A DNA stretch of 64,000 bases from Spirochaetales bacterium. Its GTDB lineage: Bacteria > Spirochaetota > Spirochaetia > DSM-27196 > Alkalispirochaetaceae. Positions 44,433 through 52,865 of this stretch are shown here, piece by piece. The notes beneath the pieces were generated by a model. The model searched no databases and was not told where the DNA came from. It saw only the letters and a program-made list of their open reading frames with translations. The stretch is from the NCBI GenBank assembly GCA_028282545.1, contig JANQHT010000086.1:38342-102341 (forward strand), in the 5' to 3' direction. Every line of letters begins with the position of its first letter. Positions within the stretch are counted from its first letter, which is position 1. Made by a program: the position numbers and the translations under genes.

Positions 44433-44840
44433 TCAAAAGCGATTGATACGTATTGGGCACCTCTGGAAACTACCTTTTCCTACTTGATAGGCCCTGTTGT
44501 ATCCGGCCGCCCATTCGAGGCGTGTACGCCGGTTATTGTCGGCCGGAACCATCCAGTACCGCTCCTGAGGGTAACGAACCGTCAGTCGCAGGCGCTCACG
44601 GTCGAAAAGAAAGAACCCGACATGAGCCTCCGTGGACGTGTCGTCGGGCCGGAGGTTGTCGCTGTCGATCTTCGCCGAAATCAACTCAACTCTGGCCAGT
44701 CCTATGTCGTCGCCGTCCCTGATTCCCTCAAGGCGCCCGTCTCGATACGCGTAGCGAAACTCGGGCGGGATCGGTTCCTGTCCCGCGAGCGGCGCGGCGC
44801 AAATCAGGGCTAGCAACGCACCGATCACCACCGTTCGCAT
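44433..44840 (-). CDS. Small exported protein of unknown function
   Basis: A 135-residue protein beginning MRTVVIGALLALICAAPLAG, a signal peptide ending before QEPIPPEF. The mature part is charged (DGRLEGIRDGDDIGLARVEL; DRERLRLTVRYPQERYWMVP) with no family motif I recognise. ATG 44840 behind GGGGAGG is chosen over an upstream start at 44888. It stands alone. Confidence 0.7.
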   Translation of the reverse strand: MRTVVIGALLALICAAPLAGQEPIPPEFRYAYRDGRLEGIRDGDDIGLARVELISAKIDSDNLRPDDTSTEAHVGFFLFDRERLRLTVRYPQERYWMVPADNNRRTRLEWAAGYNRAYQVGKGSFQRCPIRINRF

Positions 44841-45201
44841 TTGTACCTCCCCGGTCGACCGTTCCGTTCGATATTCGACTGCGCGCATCGCGCCCTCCTC
44901 CCGTCGTTTTCAAAACAACGAATACAGCCGGCATATCAAACCCAACGAACTCCGATAGCGACTCTCAGAACGCGGCGTCCAAATCGTACCGATAGAGTAA
45001 ACCGACCGCCGGCGGGAGCCGGGCAATGCGGCGGTTGGCGTCTACACCGCCTCCCGGATGGCGCACCCCGACTGGATCGTGGTCGTACGGATCGCCCGCC
45101 GTGACCTTCGTTTCGATACACCGGTGTACTTCCTTTCACATATGCCAAACTCTCGGTTTCGTATTCCTTCCCCATTTATGAGTTGTAACCCTGTACGGTT
45201 A
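44841..45201. other. Non-coding or decayed stretch
   Basis: About 360 bases. Minus-strand frames here give protein-looking ends such as GLLYRYDLDAAF followed by a stop, which could be the tail of a lost gene. No start or family motif supports a working gene. Confidence 0.35.
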
Positions 45202-45831
45202 CTATTCCCGATCGGGAAGGATCGCCTCTCCCTTGGTGAGCCACGAGATCCCGAAAGCCTCTAGTGCCACCGTCTCGCCCCAGAAGACAAACGACTTGCT
45301 TGCCACGGAGAGGATATCCAACATGTCGAGCGCGATGACGAGAAGCGCCGCGAGCATCACTACCCCACAGGCGACATAGATTCGGTTGCGCTTGATTTTC
45401 CGTGGCGTCGGCTCTTTTCCCGGTTCCGTCTTCGTGAAAAGGTAGATCGAGAAGAAGGTGAGTGTCAGAAAGAAGGTCGTGGCGCTCGTGAGATGAACAG
45501 CGCGCACCCACGCAGGAAAATCTCCCGCGGCAGGAAACAGCGCAACGCCTAGGGCGGTGATCCCCGCCACGTTCCCGGTCCAGTTGTCGACAGGCCCATA
45601 GCCTGCGTAGAAGAACATGAAGAGCCCCACGCCACACATCGCACCTACGAAGAGGTCGCCCATGCTGGTAACATAGTACCAACTGATTGCCGATCCGATG
45701 CCATTAACATCACCGACGATGTTGGTGCCAACGACCAGAACAACGGGGAGCGCTACCCCAATGAACCCTATCGCCTTGCGGAGCCCCAAGTAAGAATAGG
45801 TATGGAGCTTGTACTTGTCCAATTTGTCCAC
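45202..45831 (-). CDS. Six-helix integral membrane protein, last gene of the amidase operon
   Basis: A 209-residue protein with about six hydrophobic segments (GLRKAIGFIGVALPVVLVVG; VGAMCGVGLFMFFYAGYGPVD; SATTFFLTLTFFSIYLF and others). It resembles small DUF-type membrane proteins with a DNW...AGITALGVALFPA motif, but I cannot name its function. It starts at GTG 45831 behind GGGGGG. A 67-base gap separates it from the previous gene, so its membership of the operon is likely but not certain. Confidence 0.7.
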   Translation of the reverse strand: MDKLDKYKLHTYSYLGLRKAIGFIGVALPVVLVVGTNIVGDVNGIGSAISWYYVTSMGDLFVGAMCGVGLFMFFYAGYGPVDNWTGNVAGITALGVALFPAAGDFPAWVRAVHLTSATTFFLTLTFFSIYLFTKTEPGKEPTPRKIKRNRIYVACGVVMLAALLVIALDMLDILSVASKSFVFWGETVALEAFGISWLTKGEAILPDRE

Positions 45832-45898
45832 GTGTCCCCCCGTTCAAGACGCCGCACGGCGGCGCCGATTTTCTGTTCAGCAAGGAGGACGCAATGCG

Positions 45899-46129
45899 TT
45901 ATCGTTCCCCGTCAGCCGGGAGCACCGCCTCCAGTTCCCGAATGCGAATCTCCAGCGCATCAACGTGGTCAAGGAGCCGCTCCACGGTGGAACGCGAGGC
46001 GTACACGTTCATTCGCATGCGCACCACTGAGCGCGCCACGAAGAGCGCCAAGAGAAGCAACGCCCCTGCCACGGCAACCCAGAAATGAAACCGATCGACA
46101 CGACCGCGAAAAAAGCGCGGAGGATTCAT
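45899..46129 (-). CDS. Small membrane protein with coiled-coil tail
   Basis: A 76-residue protein: one hydrophobic segment (FHFWVAVAGALLLLALFVA) followed by a short coiled coil (STVERLLDHVDALEIRIREL). It begins eight bases after the upstream stop. The function is unknown; size and layout suit a bitopic accessory protein of the same complex or lysis module. Confidence 0.6.
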   Translation of the reverse strand: MNPPRFFRGRVDRFHFWVAVAGALLLLALFVARSVVRMRMNVYASRSTVERLLDHVDALEIRIRELEAVLPADGER

Positions 46130-46137
46130 CGGATCGC

Positions 46138-46590
46138 CTACCCTACTGCTTCGGGTTCACCGCCTGTGGCGGTCGGTTCGCCACTATGCGGCGCATTCTG
46201 GGAGAGGACGGCGTCGACACGGTGCTGCGCCGTCTCTCTGTCCACATCTGCGAGGTGATCCACGACCTTCCCTCCGAAGTAAAACGCGATGATCATCTGA
46301 AACGCCGTCATGATCGGATCAAAAACATGCTGCAAGTGCTCCCACGTCGACACGTCGTTGTGCGCCAGATAGAAAACCAGAACTTGGAGCAGGAGCACCA
46401 CGAACATGACCGACACCGTCAGTACCCCGCGCAAGACACCACGGGGCATGGCGAAGGTTTCATTCTTGTATGGGTTTTCACCGCCCTTCGCAAAGGTGAA
46501 ACGACGGAGCAGGAGGACAAAGAGAATTACCACCAATCCCATCCACACGAGAATGGGAACCAACACATAGCGGACTACGTCAAATTCCAC
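46138..46590 (-). CDS. Membrane protein of unknown function
   Basis: A 150-residue protein with about three hydrophobic segments (YVLVPILVWMGLVVILFVLLL; LTVSVMFVVLLLQVLVFYLA; PIMTAFQMIIAFYFGGKVVD) and a charged tail. It follows the previous gene by 11 bases. No family motif is recognised. A holin-like role is possible from size and context but unproven. Confidence 0.62.
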   Translation of the reverse strand: MEFDVVRYVLVPILVWMGLVVILFVLLLRRFTFAKGGENPYKNETFAMPRGVLRGVLTVSVMFVVLLLQVLVFYLAHNDVSTWEHLQHVFDPIMTAFQMIIAFYFGGKVVDHLADVDRETAQHRVDAVLSQNAPHSGEPTATGGEPEAVG

Positions 46591-46601
46591 GCGCCCTCCT
46601 T

Positions 46602-47081
46602 TCAGTCTATAGCCATTCCGGCAGCGAAGGCGCCGGCGGCGGCGGCCAGAACCGTAAAGATGTACCGGCGACCCCGCTCGCGGTACAATTGGACCTCCAG
46701 AACCTCTTGCTCCTCGAGCGCATCAAGGTAGCGTTGCCGGTAGTGGTCGTATCCGTCGTTCAGCAGTTGAAGTTGCTCCGTTCTCATCTGGGCGATTTGA
46801 TCGTAAATTTCTACTTTGTCCTCTAGTAGCTCTACGGCGGTTTGCAGATCCTCGTTATCGAGATCTGCCTGCACTAGTTGGTTAAAAAGATCGACCTTCA
46901 CGGCGTAGTATGCGTCGTTCTCCCACCCGTAATCGCTGGGCTTGAAGGTCCTGCCGGGTTCCATCTGTGCCCAGGCACCATCCTGCGCGGCAACTGAGAT
47001 CTGCGAACTCAGAAACGAAACCGACGCCAGCAACAATGTGAAAAAGTACTTCCTAGGAAACGCCCTCGTTTCCGCGCTCAC
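46602..47081 (-). CDS. Exported coiled-coil protein with C-terminal membrane segment
   Basis: A 159-residue protein with an N-terminal signal segment (FFTLLLASVSFLSSQISVAAQ), a periplasmic coiled coil (LVQADLDNEDLQTAVELLED; EQEVLEVQLYRERG) and a C-terminal hydrophobic segment (YIFTVLAAAAGAFAAGMAID). It starts at GTG 47081, overlapping the preceding stop (GTGA). The layout resembles spanin-like or envelope-spanning proteins; the function is not known. Confidence 0.62.
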   Translation of the reverse strand: MSAETRAFPRKYFFTLLLASVSFLSSQISVAAQDGAWAQMEPGRTFKPSDYGWENDAYYAVKVDLFNQLVQADLDNEDLQTAVELLEDKVEIYDQIAQMRTEQLQLLNDGYDHYRQRYLDALEEQEVLEVQLYRERGRRYIFTVLAAAAGAFAAGMAID

Positions 47082-47506
47082 GTATCCTTCCTTGGCTTTG
47101 TGGCCGAACCATAGCGTTCTTCAAGAATCGGACGTAGTCGCTCAGGAGTCATGTTTGCGAACTCACGCTCCCGCGCCGCCAAACGATCCTTCACATCGGT
47201 GAGATCGAGATTGATTTCATTGGCGCGCCGACGTAACGTTTCAATCGTTCCGTCCAAACGGGCGATTTCCTTCATCACGCTATCGTGATACTTCGTGTCT
47301 TCCTGTCTGATCTTGTCGAAGCGTTCGTGAATGCTCGCCTCCGCTTCACCCCTCCGGGAAAACCAGCTACTGAGTCCCTTGTAGAGGGCAACGAAGGGTG
47401 CGGCGATCATTGTGAAGATGGGCCAATCCACGAGACCCGACCGATCCAGATAGATGATGACACCTACAACGACTATGACAACAGCGATAAGCATCCAGCG
47501 CTTCAT
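47078..47506 (-). CDS. Membrane protein with cytoplasmic coiled coil
   Basis: A 142-residue protein: two hydrophobic segments (MLIAVVIVVVGVIIYL; WPIFTMIAAPFVALYKGL) and a long charged coiled coil (MKEIARLDGTIETLRRRANE, then INLDLTDVKDRLAARER). It overlaps the amidase stop by four bases (ATGA). A two-helix protein straight after an amidase is a common holin position in phage; here that is only an analogy. Confidence 0.62.
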   Translation of the reverse strand: MKRWMLIAVVIVVVGVIIYLDRSGLVDWPIFTMIAAPFVALYKGLSSWFSRRGEAEASIHERFDKIRQEDTKYHDSVMKEIARLDGTIETLRRRANEINLDLTDVKDRLAAREREFANMTPERLRPILEERYGSATKPRKDT

Positions 47507-48390
47507 CGTTCGCTCTCCACGGCGCTACGAACATGCGAAGCGGAGACCCAACCCACGATGTCCACACGGACGCGGTACCAACCGTCGTGCTTGTCCAGTA
47601 CCGTCATCCGCTGGTGGCGCATTAACGGAGCCGACACTAACTTCCCGTCCATGGACGGTAGAGAGCGAATGTTAAGCCTCGGAGCCGTGACGTAGGCGAT
47701 GTCGGTTGAATCGGCTTCGTCCTCTTTGCGGCTCGGATCGAGAACAGCTTGCGAGAACGACTCCATGGGAAAGGCGGGTCCCGGGTCCCGCTTGCGACTG
47801 GGGGCAACGTCGTCGTGTCCCAGGATGTATCGAAGGCTGTACCGTCTAGCGAGCAGACGACTCAGCTCGGTGAGGCGATCGAGCTGCTTCTCCGTGAAGG
47901 TGTGCCAGTAGGAGGGCTGCGGCTCCAGTTTGTGGGTACCGTAGAACGTTTCGTGCTTCGGGTAGAGCCTTCCAAACTCGGACTGGTAGCCACCGCCCGT
48001 TTTTGTCAATCGGCCGGCGTTATCCAACTCGATTCCAATGGAGTAGCGGTTTAGTCCGTCGCGTCGTTCCCCCTCGGGTGTAACGGTGGAACTCCGCCCG
48101 GCATGCCACGCGATTGTATCGAAAGGAACGAGTTGGTAGATGCTCACCGGTTCATCTCCCGACGAATCCCCGCGATCGATCACGACGTGGGCGGAAGCTT
48201 CCACATCCCCGTGGTGCAGCCATTCGGCAGATCCCTTCCCCGATCCGCCGCGCGTGTAGTGAATGACCAAGGTGTCCAGTAGCGTGAACTTTCCGCTGTG
48301 CTTAGCGCAATCAATGAACTCTGTGTTGACGTTGGGACCGCTTAGGATGTGGTGGTCGTCTATCGTGAGCCCGTCCATGGGAAACCCCAT
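47503..48390 (-). CDS. N-acetylmuramoyl-L-alanine amidase (AmpD/Amidase_2) with SH3b domain
   Basis: A 295-residue zinc amidase. The zinc ligands His44 (LVIHYTRGGS), His192 (ILGHDDVAPSRKRDPGP) and Asp202 (in RDPGP) are all present, as are the SAHVVID and WHAGRSS motifs. A bacterial SH3-like domain (about residues 225-290, APRLNIRSLPSMDGKLV) would bind wall. It cuts the bond between MurNAc and the peptide stem. There is no signal peptide, as in phage endolysins, so access to the wall would need a holin-like partner. It is the first gene of a tightly packed leftward operon of membrane proteins. Confidence 0.88.
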   Translation of the reverse strand: MGFPMDGLTIDDHHILSGPNVNTEFIDCAKHSGKFTLLDTLVIHYTRGGSGKGSAEWLHHGDVEASAHVVIDRGDSSGDEPVSIYQLVPFDTIAWHAGRSSTVTPEGERRDGLNRYSIGIELDNAGRLTKTGGGYQSEFGRLYPKHETFYGTHKLEPQPSYWHTFTEKQLDRLTELSRLLARRYSLRYILGHDDVAPSRKRDPGPAFPMESFSQAVLDPSRKEDEADSTDIAYVTAPRLNIRSLPSMDGKLVSAPLMRHQRMTVLDKHDGWYRVRVDIVGWVSASHVRSAVESER

Positions 48391-48803
48391 TCCCGCTCCG
48401 TAGCGTCAAACGTTTTCATGGAGTAGAACCAGACCGGGAGGGGCTGCAATGGATGAATCCCGGCGAAATGCCTAACTACTTGTAGTATTCGTTGGAAAAT
48501 TGATATATGTCAACCGCGTATCACATGATTCCATCGTACTGTCCCTGCCGAGGTAGCAAATGGACCGCCCAGGGATAGCCTGAATGTCTCACAGACCGAT
48601 CAATAGCTGACGCTTGGGACCGAAGATTCGGTCGTACCCGGCGCGTTCGAGACCACGACCGTGAAGATTGAGACGGACGTGAACGATATGTGGTGAATCG
48701 GGCGCGTTGCATCCACCTGAGGGCGTGTTTGGGCGCCGTTGCGAACACGGCTGCGCCGCACGGCGGTCATGTGATCGATGTGCGTGCGTAGGTGTACGAA
48801 CCG
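48391..48803. other. Non-coding stretch between the amidase operon and IS debris
   Basis: About 410 bases. The right part (roughly 48590-48803) is likely the non-coding end of the IS1380 element whose transposase tail lies at 48804. The left part (48391-48590) is the amidase upstream region, locally AT-rich around 48480-48540. No gene is seen. Confidence 0.4.
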
Positions 48804-49253
48804 CTAGGGGAACCCGGTCTGGATTCGAGCGAGTGCCGTGGCGTAGAGGTCCTGATGGGGATATCCGGAGGCGAGGTGAACCACGATTCGTCGCGTGGAA
48901 ACCACGACCTGAGCGCCGATTTTCAGGAGCTTCGTTCGGATCGAGTGGCATTGGGCGCGAGCGAGTTCAATGTGAATGAGCGCCACGTGCCGGAGTTCAT
49001 GCATCAACACGTAAGCGACCGAGCTGAACCACAGGCGGAGCTGGTTTGCCCGCATAGTGCCGGCGCTCGTCCGGTCGGCGAACAGATACAGCTGTTGCTC
49101 CTTGATACGGTTCTCCATTTCACCCCGAGCACAGTAGAGCTCTTCGTAGAGCCTTTTCGCCGACCATCGTTTCCGGCTCAGTGAGGGAACCACGAACTGG
49201 GGGTTCTCCTTGCCGGCAATGTACTCGGCCTTCGCGATCGCGGATTCACATAC
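48804..49253 (-). pseudogene. IS1380-family transposase, C-terminal fragment
   Basis: The minus-strand frame has LYEELYCARGEMENRIKEQQ, LYLFADRTSAGTMRANQLRL, YVLMHELRHVALIHIELARA and VVVSTRRIVVHLASGYPHQD. This is the characteristic C-terminal part of IS1380 DDE transposases. The first part of the protein, including the N-terminal catalytic acids, is missing: the frame is cut at about 49253 where the IS30 element begins. It is not functional. Confidence 0.82.
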
Positions 49254-49254
49254 G

Positions 49255-50123
49255 AAGTGCAACACGGTAGGCACAAAGAAGGAGAGCCGGAATACTCAAG
49301 GGCATCCTATTCCGACCAAAGAAAGGAATGCGCCATGAACAGGTACCACCACCTCTCCCAGGAAGAACGATACACGATTTCTCGACTTCTCACACACCAC
49401 TGCTCAAACGCAGAAATCGCTCGCATACTTGGACGTTCGCGCAGCACCATCGGCCGTGAACTCGGACGGAATCGAGCCACGGCTGACAATGCCTATCGTG
49501 TTGAATCAGCCCACAGTTACGCCACCGCTCGACGTCGTAGAGAACGACGTGGCTCACACTACTCCCCACGCCATTGGAACCTCGTCGAAGCACTCCTCAA
49601 ACTCAAATGGAGCCCCCAGCAGATCTCCGGGCGCCCTGCAGAGGTCGAAACCCCGCGAAACACTCGGCCATTAGGAGGGTGACACCGTCATCGGTTCCGA
49701 CCGCTTCAACTGCGTCCTCACCCTCGTCGAACGCAAAACTGGCTTCACGATCATCAAGAAGATGCCCAACCGTACCGCCAAATCAGTCGTGACCGTCGCA
49801 CTCCAGGCCATCGCCGAACACCACCGGAAGTTCACAACACTCACCCTCGACAACGGCACCGAGTTCCACGGATACGAACAACTCGAGAAGCGCTTCCCGA
49901 TCACCTGCTCCTTTGCGACGCCGTACCACTCCTGGGAACGCGGTAGCAATGAGAATCTCAACGGCCTCTTTCGCCGGTACGTACCAAAAGGCACCTCGAT
50001 GAAAACACTGACCCAAGCCGACTGTTATCAGATCGCCAACCAACTCAACTCACGTCCCAGGAAGCGCCTCGGTTTCAAAACTCCCAACGGGGCTTACTTC
50101 GAGCACGACTCTTTGTTGCACTT
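49255..50123 (+). mobile_element. IS30-family element, internally deleted
   Basis: Inverted ends AAGTGCAACA (49255-49264) and TGTTGCACTT (50114-50123) bracket an IS30-type transposase reading rightward. The element is about 870 bases, shorter than a typical IS30 member, because of an internal deletion. The same left end (AAGTGCAACACGGTAGG) borders the second IS30 remnant near 51859, supporting the boundary. Confidence 0.75.
49335..50123 (+). pseudogene. IS30-family transposase, broken by deletion, frameshift and nonsense codon
   Basis: ATG 49335 begins MNRYHHLSQEERYTISRLLT and includes the helix-turn-helix CSNAEIARILGRSRSTIGREL, up to KWSPQQISG. The sequence then jumps to RPAEVET, losing the segment that in the sister copy reads SISHETIYRHIRADRKHGGE. 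A frameshift follows, and the usual GHWEGD appears as GH, TAG, EGD. The catalytic core then continues in another frame (VLTLVERKTGF, LTLDNGTEFHGYEQ, NENLNGLFRRYVPKGT). It cannot make active transposase. Confidence 0.85.
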
Positions 50124-50135
50124 GGTCGTTGAAAC

Positions 50136-50310
50136 TACGCTCTACGAAGAACTCTACTGCGCCCGAGGAGAGTATAGAGAATCGGATCAAGGAGCAGCAG
50201 CTGTATCTGTTCGCGGATCGCACCAGTGCGGCCACCATGCGCGCGAACCAGCTGCGGCTGTGGTTTTCCTCAGTGGCCTACGTGCTGATGCACCAGTTGC
50301 GTGAACTCGG
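50136..50310 (+). pseudogene. IS1380-family transposase fragment in opposite orientation
   Basis: From about 50136 the sequence encodes LYEELYCARGE, a frameshift, and then ENRIKEQQLYLFADRTSAAT and LRLWFSSVAYVLMHQLREL. This is nearly the same piece as the fragment at 48804-49253 but on the other strand. It abuts the right end of the IS30 element. Confidence 0.78.
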
Positions 50311-50365
50311 TCTTCGCGCTCAGAACTACACCACTCTGTGGAACACTACCTTGAGATTGGCACAT

Positions 50366-50401
50366 TGATATTACGTAACATTTATCTCATGATATTACGT
50401 A
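50366..50401 (+). promoter_or_regulatory. Direct repeats upstream of a toxin-antitoxin operon
   Basis: TGATATTACGTA occurs at 50366-50377 and again at 50390-50401, 24 bases apart, ending just before the AGGAG ribosome site. Each contains the palindrome TACGTA. The position and spacing (just over two helical turns) fit an operator bound by the ribbon-helix-helix antitoxin. Confidence 0.6.
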
Positions 50402-50410
50402 GGAGTGCGT

Positions 50411-50668
50411 ATGAGTACGAAGCTTACATTGAGCATAGATGAAGCTGTCATTGAGAAAGCGAAAGTCTTTGCTCGTTCTCGGAGGAAAAGCCTCTCGAAG
50501 GTCATCGAACAGTACTTAGAGTACGTCACCGAAAACGACGCGTCTCCTCTCGCCATATCAGAAACCGTCGCGAAACTCGCCGACACGTTGGTTGTTGATC
50601 GTACCGACGACGCCTTGAAGTACGCCTACCTGAAGGACAAGTATCTGGATGCATCGGATTCTGATTGA
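50411..50668 (+). CDS. Type II antitoxin (ribbon-helix-helix, DUF6364-like)
   Basis: An 85-residue protein, MSTKLTLSIDEAVIEKAKVF, then ARSRRKSLSKVIEQYLEYV: a ribbon-helix-helix DNA-binding start with an acidic tail ending KDKYLDASDSD. ATG 50411 has AGGAG six bases upstream. It overlaps the PIN toxin gene by 20 bases and should inhibit it and repress the operon through the upstream repeats. Confidence 0.85.
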   Translation: MSTKLTLSIDEAVIEKAKVFARSRRKSLSKVIEQYLEYVTENDASPLAISETVAKLADTLVVDRTDDALKYAYLKDKYLDASDSD

Positions 50669-51083
50669 TTCCGATGTAATCCTCGATCTCTTTCTTGATC
50701 GAGAACCTCATCACTCGAATGCGGTTCAGTTTTTCTCGTACCTCGAACACAACGGCAAGACCATCAAAGCGTTCGTCTCTCCGATTGCGATTGCGAATGT
50801 TGCGTACATTCTGACCAAAGCCCGTTCTCAAAAGTACGCGGTGGAGAAAATCAGAGGATTGAGAGATCTGGTTGACGTGGTGCCGGCGACACAGACGACC
50901 ATGGATTCGGCACTAGCCCAACCGCACAAAGACTTCGAAGACACGATCCAATACTACTGTGCGCGGGAAAACAACATCCGGTCGATCATCACGAGGAATG
51001 TGTCGGACTTCCCTAACGAGCAGGCACTCGTTGTAACGCCGATCGATTTCGTTTCCATGGATGTAATCGAGAAATCGACATAA
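50649..51083 (+). CDS. PIN-domain toxin
   Basis: A 144-residue PIN protein: RILIDSDVILDLFLDREPHH at the N-terminus, AFVSPIAIANVAYILTKA in the middle, KDFEDTIQYYCARENN and SIITRNVSDFPNEQALVVTP near the end. The acidic residues of the metal site (D8/D10 region, E/D in DFEDTIQ, D in VSDF) are kept. It is predicted to be an RNase released when the antitoxin is degraded. It sits between two IS30 remnants. Confidence 0.88.
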   Translation: MHRILIDSDVILDLFLDREPHHSNAVQFFSYLEHNGKTIKAFVSPIAIANVAYILTKARSQKYAVEKIRGLRDLVDVVPATQTTMDSALAQPHKDFEDTIQYYCARENNIRSIITRNVSDFPNEQALVVTPIDFVSMDVIEKST

Positions 51084-51276
51084 CACATATAATGCCCCTG
51101 CGACGAGTCGTTGAAGGGTCAAGTGGTGGTTTCCAGCGCCATGAGCAAGCTGGAGCCGGGAGATGGCTTGATGGTCATCCGATGTGAGACGTTCCTGGCG
51201 GGTTCGGCGTACGGATGCCGGGTTCCGGCGAGTGGAGATCCCCTTCGCACACTGTTCTGTCCACATAGAACCAGGT

Positions 51277-51859
51277 CTATGCTATCGCGTATTCGATCGA
51301 ACGAAACATCAATCGCTGCTCCGTCCGATCACAATCACTTCCAGTACCATCACTCGCCGCCCCCTGCCGCCGGCACGAAAGACGCGACCCAAATCCCGGC
51401 ATGATCCGCGTGTGTGTGTACAACTCGCCACCGTGCTTTCTGTCGGCGCGAATGTGACGATAGATCGTTTCATGACTGATGGAGAGCGAACCGATCTTCG
51501 CGAGGCACCCGGAGATCTGCTGGGGGGCTCCATTTGAGTTTGAGCAGTGTTTCGACGAGGTTCCAATGGCGTGGGGAGTAGTGTGAGCCACGGCGTTCTC
51601 TGCGGCGTCGAGCGGTGGCATAGCTGTGAGCTGGATCGGTACGGTAGGCAGTATCCGAGTTTGATCGGTTTCGTCCGAGTTCACGGCCGATGGTGCTGCG
51701 GGAGCGATTGAGTATGCGAGCGATCTCGGCGTTGGAGCGAAGGTGTGTCAGAAATTGGGATTCGGGAAATCGTGTATCGTTCTTCCTGGGAGAGTTGGTG
51801 GTACGTGGTCATGGGGCACTATTCCGGCTCTCCTCCTTTGCACCTACCGTGTTGCACTT
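51277..51859 (-). mobile_element. Second IS30-family remnant, left half only
   Basis: The terminal TGTTGCACTT (51850-51859) is the same end as in the first copy. From ATG 51813 the sequence runs MTTYHQLSQEERYTIS and then, across frameshifts, the helix-turn-helix region, PQQISGCLAKIGSLSISHET and IYRHIRADRKHGGELYTH. The catalytic core is missing. It keeps exactly the segment deleted from the copy at 49255. Confidence 0.8.
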
Positions 51860-52061
51860 AGTGCATCCACGAGCCGGAGACGATGCCCAGACTGACCAAA
51901 ACACGGCAGATCCGCACCGTCGTTTCGAAGAATGCGGCCGGTTCAGCGTTGAGCCGGGGGCATAGCTCAAAGATGCGATTCCACAACGGGTTCCGGCTGA
52001 AAGCATCGGCCAGGACGGCGCCGGCCTTTGGTATGTTTTCCTCGGTCACATGGTAGGGCAT
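51858..52061 (-). pseudogene. GNAT acetyltransferase N-terminus truncated at an IS30 end
   Basis: ATG 52061 starts MPYHVTEENIPKAGAVLADA, then FSRNPLWNRIFELCPR and PAAFFETTVRICRVLVSLGI, as in N-termini of GNAT proteins with AFxxDPLW. The frame ends at GSWMH, and its TAA is formed at the junction with the IS30 terminus at 51859. The acetyl-CoA-binding part is absent. Confidence 0.65.
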
Positions 52062-52188
52062 CACGATAGCTCCCCAGGATGCCTTCATTACTATCATCGG
52101 TTGATATACGCCTTGCGGATCCGCAGGGCTGGAGTCTACCGATCGGTCCTTCACCAACCTGTCCCCGCTCACTTGTGAGCCGAGCAGA

Positions 52189-52629
52189 CTAATCCGCTGC
52201 TTCAGATATGACAACCAGCGACTGATTCCCGCCGGGTACGGGAGAAGGATCGATACGAGAATCCAGAGTGGCGAAGGAACTTCCTTTCGTCACGCACAGT
52301 GCCAGCAGATAGAGATCGGTAAGGTGCTTGGAGGTCACGCCGTGCAATGACGGAAATGCGCTGTTGTCTGTTATCGAAATGCTGTCCTCCCAGAAGACGT
52401 GACCCGGCATCGATCGCAGAGTCTGCAGGAGCGGTCGCACAGCCTCCGGCGAGCCGGGTCCGGCTGGATACCGTTGGTGTCCCATGACTCGCAGCAGACC
52501 GTTCTCCGTCAGAGGACAGGTGGCCCACCCCTCCGCTCGGTGAGAGCGAAACCACCGCGCTGCCGGCCGGTGATGGATATGATCTGCATCACAGAGCGCA
52601 ACAAGGAGGTTCACGTCCAGGAGGTTCAC
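52189..52629 (-). CDS. PIN-domain toxin (VapC family)
   Basis: A 146-residue protein: MNLLDVNLLVALCDADHIHH at the start, CPLTENGLLRVMGHQRYP, DSISITDNSAFPSLHG, HLTDLYLLALCVTKGSSFAT and LDSRID at the end. These are the TA_VapC45-47-like motifs and acidic metal ligands. It overlaps the antitoxin gene by four bases. It is a predicted RNase toxin. Confidence 0.9.
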   Translation of the reverse strand: MNLLDVNLLVALCDADHIHHRPAARWFRSHRAEGWATCPLTENGLLRVMGHQRYPAGPGSPEAVRPLLQTLRSMPGHVFWEDSISITDNSAFPSLHGVTSKHLTDLYLLALCVTKGSSFATLDSRIDPSPVPGGNQSLVVISEAAD

Positions 52630-52865
52630 TCAATTTCCTCGTCAAGCAGCCGGCTCACCAGGTCGCCGGTGACGCGTACCCCGCGTGAAGGAAGGTGCGG
52701 TAGGCCATCGTTGTCCACGTCGAATCTTCCGGACGGCGAGTTTCCGTCGTGTACCTCTCGCTCCAGAGCGTGCGTGAGGATCGCTTTGAGGGTCGTGCCG
52801 CGGCGAGCGGCGACCGCCTTTGCCGCCCGCAGGAGATCATCCGGAAGCTCGATGGTTGTCTTCAT
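52626..52865 (-). CDS. Type II antitoxin, ribbon-helix-helix type
   Basis: A 79-residue protein, MKTTIELPDDLLRAAKAVAA, then RRGTTLKAILTHALEREV: the ribbon-helix-helix fold, with the toxin-binding tail HLPSRGVRVTGDLVSRLLDE. It is the first gene of the leftward pair and is upstream of and coupled to the PIN toxin. Confidence 0.88.
   Translation of the reverse strand: MKTTIELPDDLLRAAKAVAARRGTTLKAILTHALEREVHDGNSPSGRFDVDNDGLPHLPSRGVRVTGDLVSRLLDEEIE

Noticed and set aside
44936..45175. Minus-strand frames with barrel-like C-terminal endings
   Set aside because: No start, no family motif and competing frames; listed only as a gene-free stretch.
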